Below are positions 10,087 through 19,623 of a DNA stretch of 64,000 nucleotides, in pieces (the stretch's first letter is position 1; the number at the start of each line of letters is the position of its first letter). The stretch covers positions 33,140-97,139 of the forward strand of contig JAYOFM010000001.1 of assembly GCA_038117225.1 (NCBI GenBank), in the 5' to 3' direction. The notes beneath the pieces are model-generated. The model ran no database searches. It was not told the DNA's origin and saw only the letters and a list, made by a program, of their open reading frames with translations. The position numbers and the translations under genes were made by a program. The DNA comes from JAYOFM01 sp038117225. Lineage in GTDB: Bacteria > Pseudomonadota > Alphaproteobacteria > Rhodospirillales > Casp-alpha2.

Positions 10087-10770
10087 TCAGGAGGCCTTAT
10101 CGTCGCTCAGCGCATCCAATTGGCGCTGCATGGCTGCGAGTTGCGAGCGGAGGTCGTCGATCTGCTCGTCCGCAACCGTTTCGTTGGTGTTTTTGGCCGC
10201 AGGCAATTGGCTCTGCCCGGTTCCGTTGTTGGCGGTCGGCGACGGCTTGGTGGAGCCCGAGGAACCCGGTGCCCCCGTTGGCTCACCACTCTCTGCGTAG
10301 GGTGTGAAGATGCGCAACGCATTCTCGAACATCGCCATATTCTGCTTGCCGACGTCCTCGAACTGAGCGAACGGGTTGAGCCCTCCCAAGGCGTCCTGCA
10401 TGTACGAACGAATCTGAACCTGATTGCGAGCGAAGGTCTGCATTGTGTGTTCCAGGTAATTGGGCACCACCGATTGCAGGCTGTCGCCGTAAAAACTGAT
10501 GAGATGGCGCAGGAAGCCGATGGGCAGCAGATTCTGGCCCTTGCCTTCTTCCTCGACGATGATGTGGGTCAACACCGAACGCGTGATGTCCTCGCCGGTC
10601 TTGGCATCCTTGACCTCGAACTCCTGGCCCTCCTTGACCATGGCGGAAAGGTGTTCAAGCGTGACATAGCTGCTCGTCGCCGTGTTGTAGAGGCGCCGAT
10701 TAGCGTACTTCTTAATCGTGATCGGCGCCTTGGCGTCTTCAGTGTTGGCTTTATCGGCTTCATCGGCCAT
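10087..10770 (-). CDS. phaR: Polyhydroxyalkanoate synthesis repressor PhaR
   Basis: PhaR binds both DNA upstream of phasin genes and nascent PHB, releasing repression when polymer accumulates. The N-terminal DNA-binding domain is textbook: IKKYANRRLYNTATSSYVTL (residues 18-37), followed by the conserved FEVKDAKTGEDITRSVLTHII segment. The middle (about 85-140) is the PHB accumulation regulatory domain; the C-terminus is a Pro/Ser/Thr-rich linker and a short coiled coil (DDLRSQLAAMQRQLDALSD). At 227 residues it is full length. It diverges from the PHA gene pair at 10917. Confidence 0.95.
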   Translation of the reverse strand: MADEADKANTEDAKAPITIKKYANRRLYNTATSSYVTLEHLSAMVKEGQEFEVKDAKTGEDITRSVLTHIIVEEEGKGQNLLPIGFLRHLISFYGDSLQSVVPNYLEHTMQTFARNQVQIRSYMQDALGGLNPFAQFEDVGKQNMAMFENALRIFTPYAESGEPTGAPGSSGSTKPSPTANNGTGQSQLPAAKNTNETVADEQIDDLRSQLAAMQRQLDALSDDKAS

Positions 10771-10916
10771 GCCCTGGGTTCCCTCGCCGGCTGTTCCCGA
10801 GCCGTTCGCGGCGAACCGTAGCGCGGAAAATGCTGCACCGCAATGAATTGTTCCGCCGTTGCCGCCGGACCACTATAGTGGCCCGGAACGACAGCATCCA
10901 TGGGCATGAGCCGACA

Positions 10917-11393
10917 ATGACCGAGACGAATCAAGCAACGGGTGACGAGGATGGGGTCGAAGACGATCTGGCCGCCGCTTCGCCCGATTTGGATGCCCTG
11001 GCGCGTCAGTACATGGATCTGTGGGAGGAGCGCCTGGCGGCGATGGGCCAGGATCCGGCGGTCGCCGATACCATGGCGCGAGCGATCGAATTGATGAATA
11101 CCGGCGCCGCTGCCTTCGCCAGCATGGCGGCCCAGGGAATACACGGACATGGCATGCCATCGGCCGACGGTCGGCACCCGGAACCGGCGACAGGAGATCA
11201 AGTTGAGCAAGCCGACGCTACCCGCCCCGCGGCGCCAGGTCGCCGAGATCGATCTGACGCCGCGCCCGATGGCCATGCACATCGCCCTGCAGACCTTGAC
11301 GTGGATGATCTGCGTCAGCGCATTGCCGGCCTGGAGGACCGGATCGCCCGCCTTGAATCCGCCCTTGCGCCGGGCGGAAAGGAATCTGGCTGA
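10917..11393 (+). CDS. Small PHA-locus protein with C-terminal coiled coil (PhaE-like position)
   Basis: This 158-residue acidic protein starts MTETNQATGDED and has an amphipathic region (DALARQYMDLWEERLAAMG, residues 34-52) followed by a Pro/Ala/Asp-rich linker and a heptad coiled coil (DDLRQRIAGLEDRIARLE, about 131-148). Composition and place just before a PhaC-like gene recall PhaE-type accessory subunits of class III synthases, but there is no clear sequence match. Its last 191 nt overlap the PhaC-like gene in another frame. Start choice is by composition; no strong ribosome-binding site is seen. Confidence 0.6.
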   Translation: MTETNQATGDEDGVEDDLAAASPDLDALARQYMDLWEERLAAMGQDPAVADTMARAIELMNTGAAAFASMAAQGIHGHGMPSADGRHPEPATGDQVEQADATRPAAPGRRDRSDAAPDGHAHRPADLDVDDLRQRIAGLEDRIARLESALAPGGKESG

Positions 11394-12474
11394 GCGTCTC
11401 GCCGCTGTCGACACCGATGATCTGCGCGGCGCGATCGAGCGAGAGGCCTCGCGTCGTCTCCATGATTTTGCCGCCGGCGTCGAACGTTACCACGCGGCAC
11501 CGCGCCCAGGGCGACCCGGAACCACCCCGGTGTTATGGCGGGAAGGTACGACACGACTGCTCGATTATGGCAGCGCCGATCGCGCCGACGCACCGCTGCT
11601 TTTACTGATCCCGTCGCTGGTTAATCGCGCTCATATTCTCGATCTGGATGAACGATTGTCGTTGGCGCGCGGTCTTGCCGGCCGGGGCTTTCGGCCGCTC
11701 CTCGTCGAATGGAATGAGCCCGGCGCGATCGAACGGAAATTCGGGTTCGACGACTATATCGCCGGTCGCCTCGGGCGTGCCCTGGACGCCGTCGTCGCGG
11801 CGACGGGACGTCGCCCGGTGCTGATCGGTTACTGCATGGGCGGCAATCTGGCTCTGGCGCTGGCCGCGTTGCGGCCGGACCATGTCACCGCATTGGCACT
11901 GCTTGCGACACCATGGGATTTCCATGCGATGCCAGTGACCTCGACTCGCGCGTTGGCGGCGCTGATGCCGTCGATCGACGCGGCGTTGGACGTCCTCGGA
12001 GAACTTCCGGTGGACGCGTTGCAAGCCATGTTTGCCGGCCTGGACCCTTACCTCACCGCACGCAAGTTCCGGCGTTTCGCCCACAATAGCGGCGACAGCG
12101 ATGCCGCTTTCGTTGCCCTTGAGGATTGGTTAAACGATGGTGTGCCTTTGGTTGGCCGCGTGGCGCGTGCGTGCCTTGGTGAGTGGTATGTGGAAAACCG
12201 GCCAGGGCTCGGGACCTGGCGAGTCGATGGGCGGGTGATTGACCCCGCAAATATTCAGATGCCGGCGCTGGTGGTGGTACCAGCGCGTGACCACATCGTA
12301 CCGCCGGCATCGGCGCGCCCACTCGCCGCTGCCTTGCCGCGGGCCGAACTGCTCGAGGTCGCTGCCGGTCACATCGGCATGGTCGCCGGATCGGCCGCGC
12401 AGACGTTACTCCAGGCTCCATTGGCGGCATGGCTAGACACCGTCGTGCGCGCAGGAGGAACAGCGCCCGATTGA
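11203..12474 (+). CDS. PhaC-like polyhydroxyalkanoate synthase / alpha-beta hydrolase
   Basis: An alpha/beta-hydrolase with the PHA-synthase lipase box carrying Cys instead of Ser (GYCMGG, nucleophile near residue 211), the Asp in VVPARDHIVPP and the His in AAGHIGMV. These match the Cys-Asp-His triad of PhaC enzymes polymerising 3-hydroxyacyl-CoA. The TTG at 11203 has AGGAG 6 nt upstream and yields 423 residues with a hydrophobic N-terminal segment (MHIALQTLTWMICVSALP) that I recall in related alphaproteobacterial proteins. Shorter starts at 11269 or 11353 cannot be excluded. It precedes phaA and phaB by 250 bp. Confidence 0.78.
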   Translation: MSKPTLPAPRRQVAEIDLTPRPMAMHIALQTLTWMICVSALPAWRTGSPALNPPLRRAERNLAERLAAVDTDDLRGAIEREASRRLHDFAAGVERYHAAPRPGRPGTTPVLWREGTTRLLDYGSADRADAPLLLLIPSLVNRAHILDLDERLSLARGLAGRGFRPLLVEWNEPGAIERKFGFDDYIAGRLGRALDAVVAATGRRPVLIGYCMGGNLALALAALRPDHVTALALLATPWDFHAMPVTSTRALAALMPSIDAALDVLGELPVDALQAMFAGLDPYLTARKFRRFAHNSGDSDAAFVALEDWLNDGVPLVGRVARACLGEWYVENRPGLGTWRVDGRVIDPANIQMPALVVVPARDHIVPPASARPLAAALPRAELLEVAAGHIGMVAGSAAQTLLQAPLAAWLDTVVRAGGTAPD

Positions 12475-12641
12475 TCCAAATCAGGGTGGCTGTGCGCCAT
12501 TCTGGTACTTGTGCGCTGCGATCGTCATCCGTATAACCTCGCCAATAGGTGAAAAGGGCCGAACGAAGCCCCGAAACCCGGGAAACAGCCAACGCGTATC
12601 ATGACGGCTTTCTCGCGCCGCCCGAACGGACGGGCCCGTGA

Positions 12642-13901
<1,260 letters not shown>

Positions 13902-13921
13902 GGTAGAACACTAACCGCTCG

Positions 13922-13954
13922 TCTCCCTGGTGCCCGCGAACGGCGCCTGGGAGA
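13922..13954 (+). promoter_or_regulatory. Stem-loop between phaA and phaB
   Basis: Arms 13922-13934 and 13942-13954 pair at 11 of 13 positions around a 7-nt loop (CGCGAAC). No T-tract follows, so it is not a typical intrinsic terminator. It could be an mRNA stability or processing element setting the relative output of phaA and phaB. Confidence 0.45.
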
Positions 13955-13986
13955 TGAGCCAAAATTCGGATTGGGAGGTCCACACC

Positions 13987-14712
13987 ATGGCGCGTACAGC
14001 ATTGGTTACCGGCGGCACCCGCGGCATCGGCCGCGCGATTTCGGTGGCGCTCAAGGACGCCGGCTACAACGTGGTCGCCAATTACGGCGGCAATGACGAT
14101 GCCGCGAACGCGTTCACGGGTGAAACCGGAATTCCGGCGGTCAAGTTCGACGTGGGTGATTTTGACGCCGTCTCGTCGGCGATGTCTCAGATCGTGACAG
14201 ACCATGGCGCCGTCGAGGTGCTGGTCAATAACGCCGGCATTACGCGCGACAAGCCCTTGCACAAGATGGACAAGGACGCTTGGGATGCCGTCATCGTGAC
14301 GAATTTGACCAGCCTATTCAATCTCAGCCGTGCCGTCATCGACGGCATGCGCGGTGCCGGGTTCGGGCGAATCATTTCGATCAGCTCGATCAACGGCCAA
14401 AAGGGGCAGTTCGGCCAAACCAACTACGCCGCCGCCAAGGCCGGTTTAATTGGCTTCACCAAGGCCCTGGCGTTGGAAACCGCGTCCAAGGGCATCACCG
14501 TCAACGCTGTGGCGCCAGGTTACATCAGTACTGAAATGGTCATGGCGGTGCCGGAAAAGGTTTTGAACGAGGTCATCATCCCGCAAATTCCCGTCGGTCG
14601 TCTCGGTGACGCCGAGGAGATCGCGCGTTGCGTCACCTTTTTGGCCAGCGACGACGCCGGGTTTATCACTGGCTCGACGATCAGCGCCAACGGCGGCCAA
14701 TACATGGCCTGA
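13987..14712 (+). CDS. phaB: Acetoacetyl-CoA reductase
   Basis: A 241-residue short-chain dehydrogenase reducing acetoacetyl-CoA to (R)-3-hydroxybutyryl-CoA for PHB. It shows TGGTRGIGRA (nucleotide loop, residues 8-17), NNAGITRD, the catalytic Ser in ISISSINGQKGQFGQ, and the NYAAAK Tyr/Lys pair, followed by the PhaB-typical PGYISTEMV and ITGSTISANGGQYM ending. GGGAGG precedes the ATG at 13987. A terminator follows directly, so phaAB forms the end of the transcript. Confidence 0.95.
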   Translation: MARTALVTGGTRGIGRAISVALKDAGYNVVANYGGNDDAANAFTGETGIPAVKFDVGDFDAVSSAMSQIVTDHGAVEVLVNNAGITRDKPLHKMDKDAWDAVIVTNLTSLFNLSRAVIDGMRGAGFGRIISISSINGQKGQFGQTNYAAAKAGLIGFTKALALETASKGITVNAVAPGYISTEMVMAVPEKVLNEVIIPQIPVGRLGDAEEIARCVTFLASDDAGFITGSTISANGGQYMA

Positions 14713-14737
14713 CGCGCCGTTCCAATCGATTGCGATG

Positions 14738-14772
14738 ACGGGGCCCAGCCAGTGGGGCCCCGTTGTTGTTTC
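14738..14772 (+). terminator. Rho-independent terminator after phaB
   Basis: A 9-bp stem, 14738-14746 (ACGGGGCCC) with 14755-14763 (GGGCCCCGT), encloses an 8-nt loop and is followed by TGTTGTTT. It lies 26 nt after the phaB stop codon. Confidence 0.8.
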
Positions 14773-14879
14773 CGGCTTCTTTGAACGGCACGGTTGGCGC
14801 GCCGCGCGTAACCGGCTTATCGTTGCCAGGGCGAGTCCGAAAGTTAATATGTACGCGATACCAATGGAGTAGGCCCGCC

Positions 14880-15908
14880 ATGCTACGCGTTATCGTCGCC
14901 CTGCTATCATTCGCCGCCGCGTCGGTCGCGGTCGCCGCGGAGGCGCCGGCATTCAGCCAGACCGGCCTTCTTGTGCCGAGCGGCATTCGTGCTCTGGTCT
15001 ACGCCGGGCCGGCATCGACCGGTGGCCCAGTTCTGTTGGTTGACGGTGATGGTCGCGTATTCCAGATCAGCCTTAAGGGTGAGCGTCTGACGTTGACGCC
15101 GGCCACCGTGCCGAAAGCGGTTTCGCCCGGCGGTATCGACCCGCTACCCGATACCGAGGTGGCGCATGGTGACGGCACGATCGCCGCGGCATGGCTGGTT
15201 GGCCCGACCGAACGCTACGGACACGCGGTGCTTGGTGATGCCATCGAGGCTGGAGGTGTCGCCGCGCGGCTCGGAGATGGCAGATTACTACGCTACGACC
15301 TGGCGGCCGATGCGGTGTTCGAAGACCGCACGCCGCGCCTTGCGGATATGGACGGGGATGGTGATGCCGAAATTCTGGTGGTTAAATCCTGGCTCGACTC
15401 CGGTGCCGGCTTGGCTGTCCTCGGCGTCGTGAATGGCGCCCTCAAACTGCGCGCACAGGCGGCGCCCATCGGGCTCGCACACCGCTGGCTCAATCCCGTC
15501 GGAGCGGCAGATTTCGACGGTGATGGGCGCATCGAGGCGGCCGTGGTCATTACGCCGCATATCGGCGGTATCCTGACGCTCTACGAAATGCAGGGAGATC
15601 GGCTGGTGCGCGAAGGCCGCTTGCATGGCTTCTCCAATCACGCCATGGGTTCGCGAGAACTCGGTTTGTCCGCCATCACCGATGTCGACGGTGACGGTCA
15701 CCCGGATATGGTGCTGCCGGATGCCGCGCGGCATTCAGTCAAGATCGTCAGCTATGCCGGCGGCCGTTTTCGCACGCTTGCCGTTATCGCGAATACGGCA
15801 CACGTGGAACACGCCATTTTGGCGACTGATCTCAATGGCGATGGCCGTGATGACTTGGTCTATGGCCTTGCCGGTGGCGTGCTGACGGCAGTGGTCTGGC
15901 GGCGCTAA
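14880..15908 (+). CDS. Secreted FG-GAP/VCBS beta-propeller protein
   Basis: A Sec signal peptide (residues 1-20, ending AVAAEA) precedes at least four FG-GAP-type calcium-binding motifs: DMDGDGDAEILVV, DFDGDGRIEAAVV, DVDGDGHPDMVLP and DLNGDGRDDLVYG. This regular spacing is typical of a single-domain integrin-alpha-like beta propeller in the periplasm or outside the cell. At 342 residues there is no other domain. The function is not evident; the convergent cupin gene overlaps its end by 4 nt. Confidence 0.8.
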   Translation: MLRVIVALLSFAAASVAVAAEAPAFSQTGLLVPSGIRALVYAGPASTGGPVLLVDGDGRVFQISLKGERLTLTPATVPKAVSPGGIDPLPDTEVAHGDGTIAAAWLVGPTERYGHAVLGDAIEAGGVAARLGDGRLLRYDLAADAVFEDRTPRLADMDGDGDAEILVVKSWLDSGAGLAVLGVVNGALKLRAQAAPIGLAHRWLNPVGAADFDGDGRIEAAVVITPHIGGILTLYEMQGDRLVREGRLHGFSNHAMGSRELGLSAITDVDGDGHPDMVLPDAARHSVKIVSYAGGRFRTLAVIANTAHVEHAILATDLNGDGRDDLVYGLAGGVLTAVVWRR

Positions 15909-16345
15909 ACTCCCGGCGACCAATCCGGCGGCGCTAACTCGAAACCCGCGAAATCAAATGCCGGTGCGACGGTGCACCCGACCAGCGTCCAATCCCCAAC
16001 GCTCTCGGCCGCTTGCCACGCACTCGGTGGAACCACGGCTTGCGGGCGCTCGCCAGCCATCAGATCGGGGCCGAGAATGTGGGCGGTCACCATCAAGGTG
16101 TCGGCAATTTCCAACCGCAGCGGCGCGCCGGCGTGAAAATACCAAATCTCGGTTGCGTCGACTCGGTGCCAATGCGACCGCTGGCCAGCGGCCAGTAGGA
16201 AATAGATGCTGGTCACGACACCCCGACCATCGCCGCCGTCGGGCGGCATCGCGCGATGGATTTCGCGAAAATGTCCGCCTTCCGGATGTGGCTGCAATTC
16301 AAGCAGCCGGATGACGTCGTCGGCGTTCAATTCTGAAACGCTCAC
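15905..16345 (-). CDS. Cupin_5 (DUF985) family protein
   Basis: A small cupin of about 146 residues with the DUF985 order: VIRLLELQPHPEGGHFREIHR near the N-terminus, TSIYFLLAAGQRSHWHRVDATEIWYFHAG in the middle (metal-ligand-like His residues), then GPDLMAGERPQAVVP and the final GCTVAPAFDFAGFEL. Family members bind sugars or small acids, but their function is largely unknown. The GTG at 16345 is my preferred start, with a TTG at 16330 also possible. It follows the GST gene by 13 nt on the same strand, probably cotranscribed. Confidence 0.82.
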   Translation of the reverse strand: MSVSELNADDVIRLLELQPHPEGGHFREIHRAMPPDGGDGRGVVTSIYFLLAAGQRSHWHRVDATEIWYFHAGAPLRLEIADTLMVTAHILGPDLMAGERPQAVVPPSAWQAAESVGDWTLVGCTVAPAFDFAGFELAPPDWSPGV

Positions 16346-16358
16346 CCTCAGCGTTCCG

Positions 16359-16970
16359 TTATGACGCTGGCGGCACCGTAGCCTGCATGGACGGGCGTTC
16401 GGAAAAATCGGCGAACCATGCCGCAAGCTTCGGTCGGGTGTCCCGCCAATTCATGTCGGGAAAACGCAGGTCGATCCAGCCCAAACCAGCGGCGATGGCG
16501 ATGTGGCCGATAGAGATGGAATCGCTGGCGAGGCCATCTCCGTCGGCTTCCATGGCATCCATGGCGCGGGCGACGTTGGTTCCCTGGCGGTCAATCCACC
16601 AGTCCCATTGCAGTTCCTTTGGTCGACGCATTTTTTCAACCAGCAGCAACACGCCGGCATCGGTCATGCCATCTCCGAGCGCCTGACGCCGGATGGCATC
16701 GCAGCGCGCAGCCGGGTCGGACGGGAACATCTTCGGTCCGTCGTGCATGCCGTCCAGCACCTCGCAGATAACGCGGCTTTCGAACAACACCTGGCCGTCA
16801 TCCAACTCCAGCGTCGGCACCTTGCCGAGCGGGTTGGTTTGACCGAGATCGGTATCGGCGTCCCACGGGTTGGTGGCGATGCGCTCAATTCGATCGTCGA
16901 GTCCTGTCTCTATTGCAAGAATCGTGACCTTGCGGACGAACGGTGAAGTCGGTGAATAACGAAGTTTCAT
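16359..16970 (-). CDS. Glutathione S-transferase family protein
   Basis: A 203-residue GST. The N-terminal thioredoxin-like domain contains MKLRYSPTSPFVRKV (catalytic Ser candidate at the start of helix 1), the cis-Pro region NPLGKVPTL and the gamma-glutamyl contact ESRVI; an all-helical C-terminal domain follows from about residue 85. GGGAG 6 nt before the ATG at 16970 supports the start. The substrate is unknown. Confidence 0.88.
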   Translation of the reverse strand: MKLRYSPTSPFVRKVTILAIETGLDDRIERIATNPWDADTDLGQTNPLGKVPTLELDDGQVLFESRVICEVLDGMHDGPKMFPSDPAARCDAIRRQALGDGMTDAGVLLLVEKMRRPKELQWDWWIDRQGTNVARAMDAMEADGDGLASDSISIGHIAIAAGLGWIDLRFPDMNWRDTRPKLAAWFADFSERPSMQATVPPAS

Positions 16971-17177
16971 GGATGTCTCCCTGATACGGTCGCGAGATTC
17001 AAATGAGGGCCAAACCCGGTATCGGTGAATGGCTTTCGAATTGGCGCGCACCCTATCACGCCCGCGCGCCGTCGCCACCCATCCTGTCGTGTCGAATAAT
17101 AAAATTCGCTGAACAACAGATTTGGCGGACTTTTCGTGCTGGATACTGGACGGTTCGACGACGACGGAAAAACGTTT

Positions 17178-17942
17178 ATGGTGGCCGACATGTGGACTGA
17201 CGTCGTCGATCTCCGGGATTTTTATGCTTCGGGCCTAGGCCAGGTGGCGCGGCGCATGGTGCGCCGGCGCATCCGCCAGATGTGGCCGGACGTGACCGGT
17301 CAAAGTGTCCTAGGGCTTGGCTACGCGACGCCCTACCTGGCCGGTTTCAGAGCCGAAGCGGCGCGTGTGATCGCGGCCATGCCCGCCGCGCAGGGCGTCA
17401 TCCACTGGCCCGAGGATGAACCCCGGCTGGCAACCCTTGTCGATGAATTCGACCTGCCGTTTCCCGATCTGTCGATGGACCGATTGATCCTGGTTCATGC
17501 GTTGGAATGCGCTGAACAGGTACGCCCGTTTCTGCGTGAAGTCTGGCGGGTGATGGCGGACTCCGGACGGTTGCTGGTCATCACGCCGAACCGCCGCGGC
17601 CTGTGGGCGCGCGCCGAGCGCACACCGTTCGGGCATGGACTTCCCTATTCGAAGGGTCAACTCTCGCGTCTGCTGCGTGACAACCTATTCACGCCACTGG
17701 AGTCCTCAACCGCCCTCTACGTGCCACCGCTGCGGTGGAGTCTGGCGCTGTCGTCGGCCCCGGCCTGGGAGCGAATAGGGCCGAAACTCTATCCGCCGTT
17801 CGCGGGTGTCGTCATGATAGAGGCGGTCAAACAGATTTATGCCGCCACCCCGGTCGGCGCACGCGCGCGGCGTCGGCTGACAGTCGCGATCTCCGGGGAG
17901 CCGCCCCGACTCGGCCGAACGGGAATGAATGAGGATCGCTGA
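17178..17942 (+). CDS. Class I SAM-dependent methyltransferase-like protein
   Basis: A 254-residue methyltransferase-fold protein. The SAM-binding Gly loop is weakly kept (SVLGLGYATPYL, about residues 40-51), and the later strand signature DRLILVHALECAEQVRPFLREVWRVMADSGRLLVITPN is typical of the COG2226-like family. The N-terminus DLRDFYASGLGQVARRMVRRRI is a family mark of alphaproteobacterial proteins often encoded near gloB. No gloB is adjacent here, and the substrate is not known. The ATG at 17178 is taken, with 17190 equally possible. Confidence 0.75.
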   Translation: MVADMWTDVVDLRDFYASGLGQVARRMVRRRIRQMWPDVTGQSVLGLGYATPYLAGFRAEAARVIAAMPAAQGVIHWPEDEPRLATLVDEFDLPFPDLSMDRLILVHALECAEQVRPFLREVWRVMADSGRLLVITPNRRGLWARAERTPFGHGLPYSKGQLSRLLRDNLFTPLESSTALYVPPLRWSLALSSAPAWERIGPKLYPPFAGVVMIEAVKQIYAATPVGARARRRLTVAISGEPPRLGRTGMNEDR

Positions 17943-17947
17943 GCGTG

Positions 17948-18042
17948 GATCGGAAATTAATGTTCAATTCCAGGTATATAGACCCAGCGCGGGGGCTTTC
18001 CCGAGGACGGTGGAAGGAGTAGGTTTCCGATCAAACTGCATG
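17948..18042 (+). promoter_or_regulatory. Structured leader with a 51-nt element shared with the 19624-19674 leader
   Basis: GATCGGAAA at 17948-17956 is perfectly complementary to TTTCCGATC at 18024-18032, closing an 85-nt region that contains a GGG-CTTT-CCC mini-hairpin and the core GGAGTAGGT. Positions 17992-18042 align without gaps to 19624-19674 (38 of 51 identical), both copies ending at an ATG. The second copy is immediately upstream of an unrelated oxidoreductase. A 26-codon ORF starts at the ATG at 18040 and overlaps the next gene in another frame. The role is inferred to be regulatory; no known riboswitch class was recognised. Confidence 0.45.
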
Positions 18043-18056
18043 ATGTTTGAGGGGCG

Positions 18057-18791
18057 ATGGGCCTGCGGGACGTGGCGAGAATTCGCCAGAAGCCGAAACT
18101 CATCGATTCGAGAGTCGTGATGTCCGTTGGGTTCATGATAGACGAGACCGTTCGGTTTCCGGTGGTGCTTCGGGCCACGGCGACGGAGTGTCGTCATACC
18201 GACGTCATCGGCGACGGCGATGTCGCGGTCTACACCCATGTTTTCGATATCATGACGGAGTTATCCCGAGGCGGACCACACACGACGATGACCAAGGCCC
18301 ATGCGTATTGGACGGGGCATTCGAAATCCACGTCATCCGCCTACTATGATTTTGAGATGCCCGAGTTGGTCGGCGCGCTGGAGCAAATTGGCGCCCTGGA
18401 CCACTGCAACATCGTCGATGTGCAATATAACAACCCGGCCGAATATCGGCCAGTTCGCTACGCGGCGACTTCCGAGCAAATTCGTAGCCGCAGTCTTCGC
18501 AACGAGCCGCTCGGAGACTTTCCCATTCGGGCCCACGCGAATGCGGTGCAGCGAGATCATTACACCGTTGCCACCTTCAATACGCCCCGGCTCGAGCTAT
18601 TGTGGTGGAACGTCAAACGCCCCGATGCGCATCCATTCCTCGCGCAAGGCAATCAGGGGTACACGAAACTGACGCTGCCCTTCAAACTGGGCGGATCATC
18701 AACCGTTACGCATTTAGTGACAATTCACCGCACGGAACCGATAGGTGAAGCGCGCGAGGATCTGCTCGGCCGAGAAGGACATCCGCTTTGA
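18057..18791 (+). CDS. Hypothetical protein, no recognisable family
   Basis: The 244-residue ORF starts at an ATG with GAGGGG 3 nt upstream. It has no signal peptide, no long hydrophobic segment and no nucleotide-binding motif. The middle (YYDFEMPELVGALEQIGALD, about residues 96-115) looks like an ordinary soluble fold, and base composition is a little less GC-rich than in neighbouring genes. It lies downstream of the structured leader and its last 86 nt overlap the end of the convergent broken acetyltransferase gene. I do not recognise it; it could be an accessory gene acquired together with that region. Confidence 0.45.
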   Translation: MGLRDVARIRQKPKLIDSRVVMSVGFMIDETVRFPVVLRATATECRHTDVIGDGDVAVYTHVFDIMTELSRGGPHTTMTKAHAYWTGHSKSTSSAYYDFEMPELVGALEQIGALDHCNIVDVQYNNPAEYRPVRYAATSEQIRSRSLRNEPLGDFPIRAHANAVQRDHYTVATFNTPRLELLWWNVKRPDAHPFLAQGNQGYTKLTLPFKLGGSSTVTHLVTIHRTEPIGEAREDLLGREGHPL

Positions 18792-19413
18792 GCAATGCCA
18801 GACGGAGAGTTTCGACCGCTTCCGTCGGCGGGAAATAGCCGCTCCAAACCCTGTCCGAGGTCTCGTATTCCTTTAGGTAGCTGTGCCCGGTCGGTTTGGC
18901 TCTCGCGAAGTTTTGTTCCTTGACCGTCGCCGCGAACCATCTTGTATCTGGCCACTTTGAAATCGCGGTCAGTTTGTTGATCATGGAAAGCGCCCCTCCG
19001 ATACCCTATCCCTGCAAGTCCGGGTTCACCCAGAGCCCGCCGAGGAACGCGATGTCGTCAACCCTCGGCAGATCGTCGCTCAGAATATTTTTCGTCATGA
19101 AATCGCTCGGTGCGTTGACCTCGTACCAAAGCGCCCCGGAACGAACGACGCCTGTGAAAGCCCCAGCGTAATGGCGACACGCCGCCAGGGCGACGATGCC
19201 ACGTGATGCGTGATCGATACGAAGATGGTACGAGTCCATCTGGTTATGATACTGCGGGTCGAAGGTCGGCGCGGTGATGCGACCTCGAAGGCGCAGCGTT
19301 GCGTCGCACCAGGCACGCGTGCCAAAGCCGATCGTGAGGCTCATGTCGGCGTCATTCAATTGTGATTCGACGACGCGGTAGCATTCCGTCAGAAGTTCTT
19401 GGGTCATCGCCAT
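18706..19413 (-). pseudogene. GNAT-type acetyltransferase gene interrupted by an in-frame amber codon
   Basis: One frame runs from the ATG at 19413 to 18706 and is interrupted only by TAG at 19006-19008. The upstream part (135 codons) ends GGLWVNPDLQG; directly after the stop the same frame continues GIGGALSMINK and later SGYFPPTEAVETLRLALL. Joined, QG-stop-GIGGAL is the acetyl-CoA-binding motif A of GNAT enzymes, where the missing residue is usually Arg, Lys or Gln. There is no frameshift. This may be a recent nonsense mutation, amber readthrough, or an assembly error. An internal ATG at 18984 would give only the C-terminal third. The ribosome-binding site lies in a perfect hairpin. Confidence 0.7.
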
Positions 19414-19440
19414 GATTCCTTTCAAGGGTTGAAAGGAATC
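19414..19440 (-). promoter_or_regulatory. Perfect 12-bp hairpin containing the Shine-Dalgarno of the GNAT gene
   Basis: Arms 19414-19425 and 19429-19440 are exactly complementary (GATTCCTTTCAA / TTGAAAGGAATC) with a 3-nt loop, and the start codon of the minus-strand gene follows immediately (ATG 19413-19411). On the mRNA the only ribosome-binding site candidate, AAAGGA, is fully inside the stem. This could be a translational switch or thermometer; as DNA it could be a dimeric repressor's operator. Which one cannot be settled from sequence. Confidence 0.65.
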
Positions 19441-19623
19441 ATTCTGGCGCGCTTTGGTGCGGCGGTCGCGAATGAAGCGCGATCCGTCCGATGGCGCCAA
19501 ATGGTATTAACGGCGAACGACGCGTGTTGACCGAACACGATGGAATGACTTGTTCCGAGCGAATGGGCGCTGCTCGAAATCCGCCGATGCGGATTCTATT
19601 TGGCCTCCTCGTCTTCGATTCCT

